A stretch of 64,000 nt of DNA from NCBI GenBank assembly GCA_900548905.1, contig URMK01000021.1:1-64000 (forward strand), given 5' to 3'. The translations under genes and the position numbers were made by a program. Origin of the DNA: an uncultured Lachnospiraceae bacterium. GTDB lineage: Bacteria; Bacillota; Clostridia; Lachnospirales; Lachnospiraceae. The notes below the pieces were generated by a model, which saw only the letters and a program-made list of their open reading frames with translations, was not told where the DNA came from and made no database searches. Positions 61,232-64,000 of the stretch are shown here, piece by piece. Positions within the stretch are counted from its first letter, which is position 1. Each line of letters opens with the position of its first letter.

Positions 61232-62095
61232 TTATTTTTCTTTTACCGGAATCCAAATCTCACTGCGGTAATCGGGTGCAAAGGTATCGCCGGGGGTATA
61301 CATTTCTATATTTATGCTATGTGCGATTTCATATCGGGTATTTCCCGGAAGCCATTCTTTGAAAATCCGTGTATTTATGGCCTGTAACGCTCCGGGAAGA
61401 GGCCCTGTGCAGCCAAATTTCACCCAGGTGAAGGCAGGAATTTCCAGAACCTTCATATCTGCAGGGACAGGGCCTCCTTCATAATCCCCCGCGATAAAAT
61501 AGCGGAAGCTTTTGGGATGCTCCTTATCAGCGATACATATCCCATATTTTCCCAGGTTGCTGTTTTCCCCCAATAGCTGGCAGAGCTGTTCCTTCCCGCT
61601 GGTGCAGAACTGGTTCCAGAAGGGCGGGATTTCATCATACGCGCCGTCATAAAAGAAGGTTTCTTCTATGCCGATAACAGGAAAAGCATCCAGCTTTTCC
61701 AGGGTATAGTTCAGATTACTTCCGCCCTCCACCGAGATTGTGATCTGAAGAGGCAGGAAAACCTGGAGCCTGTGAGGCTGCTTCTTCAGCTGGCAGGGCG
61801 CCAGGCCGTGAAAACGGCTGAAGGCCTTGGTAAAGCTTTCCGGTGTTTCATATCCATATTTATAGGCCAGATCGATCACCTTATCATTTCCGGCCAGTAC
61901 ATCCAGGGCGGCCAGGTACAGACGCCTGTTCCGGAGATACGTTCCGATGGTCATACCCGCAATGATTTTAAAGCCTTTCTGGAAATAAAAGGGGGAAATA
62001 CTTACATGCCGGGAGATATCATCCGGAGTGATAGTTTCCAGCAGATGCGCCTCCATATACCGGATGGATTCCTTCATTGCTTCCAGCCATTCCAT
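61232..62095 (-). CDS. AraC-family regulator with GyrI-like effector domain
   Basis: The 287-aa protein has the AraC double helix-turn-helix at the N-terminus (DDISRHVSISPFYFQKGFKI, KVIDLAYKYGYETPESFTKA) and a GyrI-like/AraC_E_bind domain from about residue 125 (FPVIGIEETFFYDGAYDEIP, PAFTWVKFGCTGPLPGALQA). Proteins of this layout (Rob/BmrR-like) sense small amphipathic compounds. The gene converges on the zinc-ribbon gene. Confidence 0.9.
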   Translation of the reverse strand: MEWLEAMKESIRYMEAHLLETITPDDISRHVSISPFYFQKGFKIIAGMTIGTYLRNRRLYLAALDVLAGNDKVIDLAYKYGYETPESFTKAFSRFHGLAPCQLKKQPHRLQVFLPLQITISVEGGSNLNYTLEKLDAFPVIGIEETFFYDGAYDEIPPFWNQFCTSGKEQLCQLLGENSNLGKYGICIADKEHPKSFRYFIAGDYEGGPVPADMKVLEIPAFTWVKFGCTGPLPGALQAINTRIFKEWLPGNTRYEIAHSINIEMYTPGDTFAPDYRSEIWIPVKEK

Positions 62096-62269
62096 GCTTC
62101 GTTCTCCTTACCTGTTGTTCTTTTCACTCCGGCCTCTTTCCCGCATCAATAACAGGGAAGGGGCCGGAGAATTCTTCTTATGAGATATCATAACACATAT
62201 GATTACAGATGGGAAACCGCGTTTTGGGGTAGAGATTTTAAAAGTCCTGTATTATAATAAAGCTGCAAA

Positions 62270-62435
62270 GATAAAAACACAGAGTATGCCATAAGGCATA
62301 CGGAGCCGGTTGGTAGTCCGGCCGGAAGCATACCTCAAAGGTCTGCTTTCAAGTAACCCTCCTCCTTGGTCGTCCGTTCTTTGTTCACAGCCAATTCCCC
62401 TGGATTGTTATCTGCGGGAATCAAAAAGGAGGATT
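62270..62435 (+). promoter_or_regulatory. Candidate yjdF (azaaromatic) riboswitch leader
   Basis: The 180 nt before the yjdF-like gene contain several stems: GTATGCC/GGCATAC (62284-62301), CCGG repeats with GGTAGTCCGGCCGG, and a purine-rich end. The yjdF motif RNA is known to precede yjdF genes in Firmicutes and to bind azaaromatics. I identify it by gene context and stem content, not by a base-by-base match. Confidence 0.55.
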
Positions 62436-62439
62436 CTTT

Positions 62440-62874
62440 ATGGACAGATCAACGGATCTGATGAGGCAGAGGGCGGTTTTAAGGGTGTTTTTCGAGGAAC
62501 CCTTCTGGGTGGGCGTTTTTGAGTGCATCCGGGAGGACTGCGTATCGGTTTCCAAGGTGACGTTTGGAGCGGAGCCAAAGGATTATGAGGTGCTTGCGTT
62601 CCTGTTGGAAAATTACGATAAGCTGCGGTTCAGCCCGTCAGTGAAAACGGTAGTAAAAGAAACGGGATCCAATCCCAAACGGATGCAGCGGATAGCCGGC
62701 CGGGAACTTAAGGAACCGGGCATCGGGACGAAGTCCCAGCAGGCTTTAAAGCTGCAGCAGGAGCTTGCAAAAACGGAGCGCCGCATTTACAGCCGGGAAC
62801 AGAAAGAAGCTGAGAAAGAGCAGCGCTTTGCGCGCAAGCAGCAAAAAAGGAAAGAAAAGCACAGGGGCCGGTAA
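62440..62874 (+). CDS. yjdF: YjdF-family (DUF2992) protein
   Basis: The 144-aa protein has the family pattern FEEPFWVGVFECIREDCVSV, VTFGAEPKDYEVLAFLLENY and the Lys/Arg/Gln-rich C-terminus (EKEQRFARKQQKRKEKHRGR). Its function is unknown; it is linked to resistance to azaaromatic compounds by its riboswitch. AAGGAGGATTCTTT precedes the ATG. A strong terminator overlaps the end of the gene. Confidence 0.88.
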   Translation: MDRSTDLMRQRAVLRVFFEEPFWVGVFECIREDCVSVSKVTFGAEPKDYEVLAFLLENYDKLRFSPSVKTVVKETGSNPKRMQRIAGRELKEPGIGTKSQQALKLQQELAKTERRIYSREQKEAEKEQRFARKQQKRKEKHRGR

Positions 62875-62895
62875 GGTCTCTGTGCTTTTCTTTCC
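62849..62895 (+). terminator. Terminator overlapping the yjdF stop
   Basis: GGAAAGAAAAGCACAG (62849-62864) pairs perfectly with CTGTGCTTTTCTTTCC (62880-62895). The right arm contains its own T-rich tract. The stop codon lies in the loop. Confidence 0.75.
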
Positions 62896-62939
62896 GAAGG
62901 GCGGATCCTGCAAAAATAAAAATCTCCGATATAAAACAT

Positions 62940-62993
62940 TTGACTTAGTAGCAAATATATACTATTATATAGTTAGTAGTAAAAAAATACTAA
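62940..62993 (+). promoter_or_regulatory. NrtR-like tandem operators and promoter
   Basis: TTGACT (62940-62945) and TATTAT (62963-62968) are 17 bp apart. Two dyads with identical layout, TTAGTA-N9-TACTAT (62945-62965) and TTAGTA-N9-TACTAA (62973-62993), cover the promoter and start point. They are most likely bound by the NrtR-like product of the next gene. Confidence 0.75.
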
Positions 62994-63008
62994 TAAAAGG
63001 AGGAATTT

Positions 63009-63689
63009 ATGAAGCAGACCGAACAGGAATTTCTGAACAAATACCGGCCGGAAGAATATGAAAAACCGTCGGTTGCCGTTGATCTCCTGGTTTTTACCAT
63101 CGAAGCGTCCTGCCTGAAGCTGGTTATGATAAGGAGGGAGGAGATGCCTTTCCGCAATATGCTGGCGCTGCCGGGAGTCTTTGTAAAGCTTACGGAATCC
63201 CTGGAGGAAGCGGCATACCGGGGAATCGAAGAGGAAACCGGATTAAAGGATATATACCTGGAACAGCTTTATACATGGGGAGATCCGGGGCGGGATCCCA
63301 GAATGCGGATCATATCGGTTTCCTATATGGCCCTTGTCCCCATACATAAAATCCATCTTTTGAAAGGACAACGCACCACGGAGGCGGGCCTGTATCCGGT
63401 GGAGGAGCTGCTGGCGAAAGGGACGGAAATCGCCTTTGATCATAAACGCATGATCGCCTGCGCGAGGGAACGGATAAAAAATAAAACCGAATATACAGAT
63501 GTTGCTTTTGCGTTCCTGCCCGAAGAATTTACCCTTCCCCGGCTCCAGCGGATATATGAGATCCTGCTTGGTAAGGAACTGTACAAAGCGAATTTCCGGA
63601 AGAAGGTAAAGGAGCTGGTAGAAGAAACGGATCACTATACTAAAGGGGCCTCCCACAGGCCCAGCCAGTATTACAGGCGGAAACTGTAA
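63009..63689 (+). CDS. NrtR-like NUDIX-fold transcriptional regulator of NAD metabolism
   Basis: The 226-aa protein has an N-terminal Nudix domain (EKPSVAVDLLVFTIEASCLK) with a degenerate Nudix box (LPGVFVKLTESLEEAAYRGI then EEETGL: Gly replaces the Glu of REx) and a C-terminal winged helix (LPEEFTLPRLQRIYEILLGK ... NFRKKVKELV). This is the layout of NrtR, a repressor sensing ADP-ribose. The following pnuC and the tandem operators fit NAD-precursor uptake control. AAAAGGAGGAATTT precedes the ATG. Confidence 0.85.
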   Translation: MKQTEQEFLNKYRPEEYEKPSVAVDLLVFTIEASCLKLVMIRREEMPFRNMLALPGVFVKLTESLEEAAYRGIEEETGLKDIYLEQLYTWGDPGRDPRMRIISVSYMALVPIHKIHLLKGQRTTEAGLYPVEELLAKGTEIAFDHKRMIACARERIKNKTEYTDVAFAFLPEEFTLPRLQRIYEILLGKELYKANFRKKVKELVEETDHYTKGASHRPSQYYRRKL

Positions 63690-63744
63690 GAAAGTGTATC
63701 GGCAGCAGGCATTCGTCTGAACCGTAATGAGGAGGAAAAAAGAA

Positions 63745-64000
63745 ATGAACAGATGGAAAACATTTCTAAAGACAGAAACGGCTGACTGGAAAAAATGGGA
63801 GATTTTCTGGCTGTTTTTTGCGGCGGGGACGATTGTCCTGCTGTCCCTGTACTGGGGGGATGATATACGGGGGATTACCGCTGCCGTTACCGGTGTGGTC
63901 TGTGTGATTCTGACCGGAAAGGGAAAGATGAGCTGCTACCTGTTCGGGCTGGTGAATACCGTCCTTTATGCCTGGATTGCTTATGACGCCAGATTTTACG
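63745..64000 (+). CDS. pnuC: Nicotinamide riboside transporter PnuC, 5' part
   Basis: The first 85 codons are present before the window ends. They encode MNRWKTFLKTETADWKKWEI and membrane segments IFWLFFAAGTIVLLSLY, AAVTGVVCVILTGKGK and YLFGLVNTVLYAWIAY, the last being typical of PnuC. GAGGAGGAAAAAAGAA precedes the ATG. It lies 55 nt after the NrtR-like gene, in the same operon. Confidence 0.88.
   Translation, partial: MNRWKTFLKTETADWKKWEIFWLFFAAGTIVLLSLYWGDDIRGITAAVTGVVCVILTGKGKMSCYLFGLVNTVLYAWIAYDARFY

Overview
The window looks like a chromosomal segment of a Lachnospiraceae-type Firmicute (Clostridium cluster XIVa). The evidence is AGGAGG-type ribosome binding sites, sigma-A promoters, Gram-positive LexA boxes, a yjdF-type leader, a low-to-middle GC content and the family resemblance of the housekeeping proteins. 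This is an inference from gene content; no rRNA or tRNA gene is present to confirm it.

Layout. (1) 0.2-7.8 kb, + strand: a small alarmone synthetase, a two-component system, a three-gene ABC exporter cluster and a GuaA-like GMP synthase with a shortened glutaminase domain. (2) 8.1-13.4 kb: AT-rich accessory DNA with the relics of a type I-C CRISPR-Cas locus (stumps of cas3 and cas7/csd2, no array), an alpha/beta hydrolase, a PHP phosphatase, a SEC-C protein and a multiply broken gene. (3) 13.4-19.2 kb: argJ, an LD-carboxypeptidase, an ASCH-amidase fusion, an XRE regulator with peptide deformylase, and a GNAT acetyltransferase. (4) 19.25-49.2 kb: a phage-tail-like island. (5) 49.5-64 kb: small metabolic, resistance-like and regulatory genes, ending in an NrtR-like regulator and the start of pnuC.

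The island is the main discovery. It carries lysis genes, a fibre locus, baseplate and tail genes, a roughly 1,900-residue tape measure and a probable tail-tube gene. I see no capsid, portal, terminase, integrase or replication gene, which suggests a headless, SOS-inducible tail particle (an F-type tailocin or similar). Its fibre locus is a shufflon. Eight copies of a 12-bp core, ATAGCGATTTAG, alternate in orientation and bound four segments. Each segment holds two convergent C-terminal cassettes, and all eight cassettes are open in the same frame from the core. One cassette is currently joined to the 72-codon constant part of the fibre gene. An Rci-like tyrosine recombinase lies inside the array.

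At the other end the island encodes a large protein with motifs of the YonO/QDE-1 class of single-chain RNA polymerases, and divergently a sigma-70-like domain fused to a DUF262-like domain. A consensus promoter overlapped by one of two LexA boxes precedes the sigma fusion. A plausible model is: DNA damage, release of LexA, synthesis of the sigma-DUF262 protein, expression of the polymerase, transcription of the tail operon, lysis, and release of particles whose receptor specificity varies from cell to cell. The tape-measure gene is split by about 358 nt of hairpin-dense sequence that has a group I-type P1 pairing and whose removal restores one reading frame.
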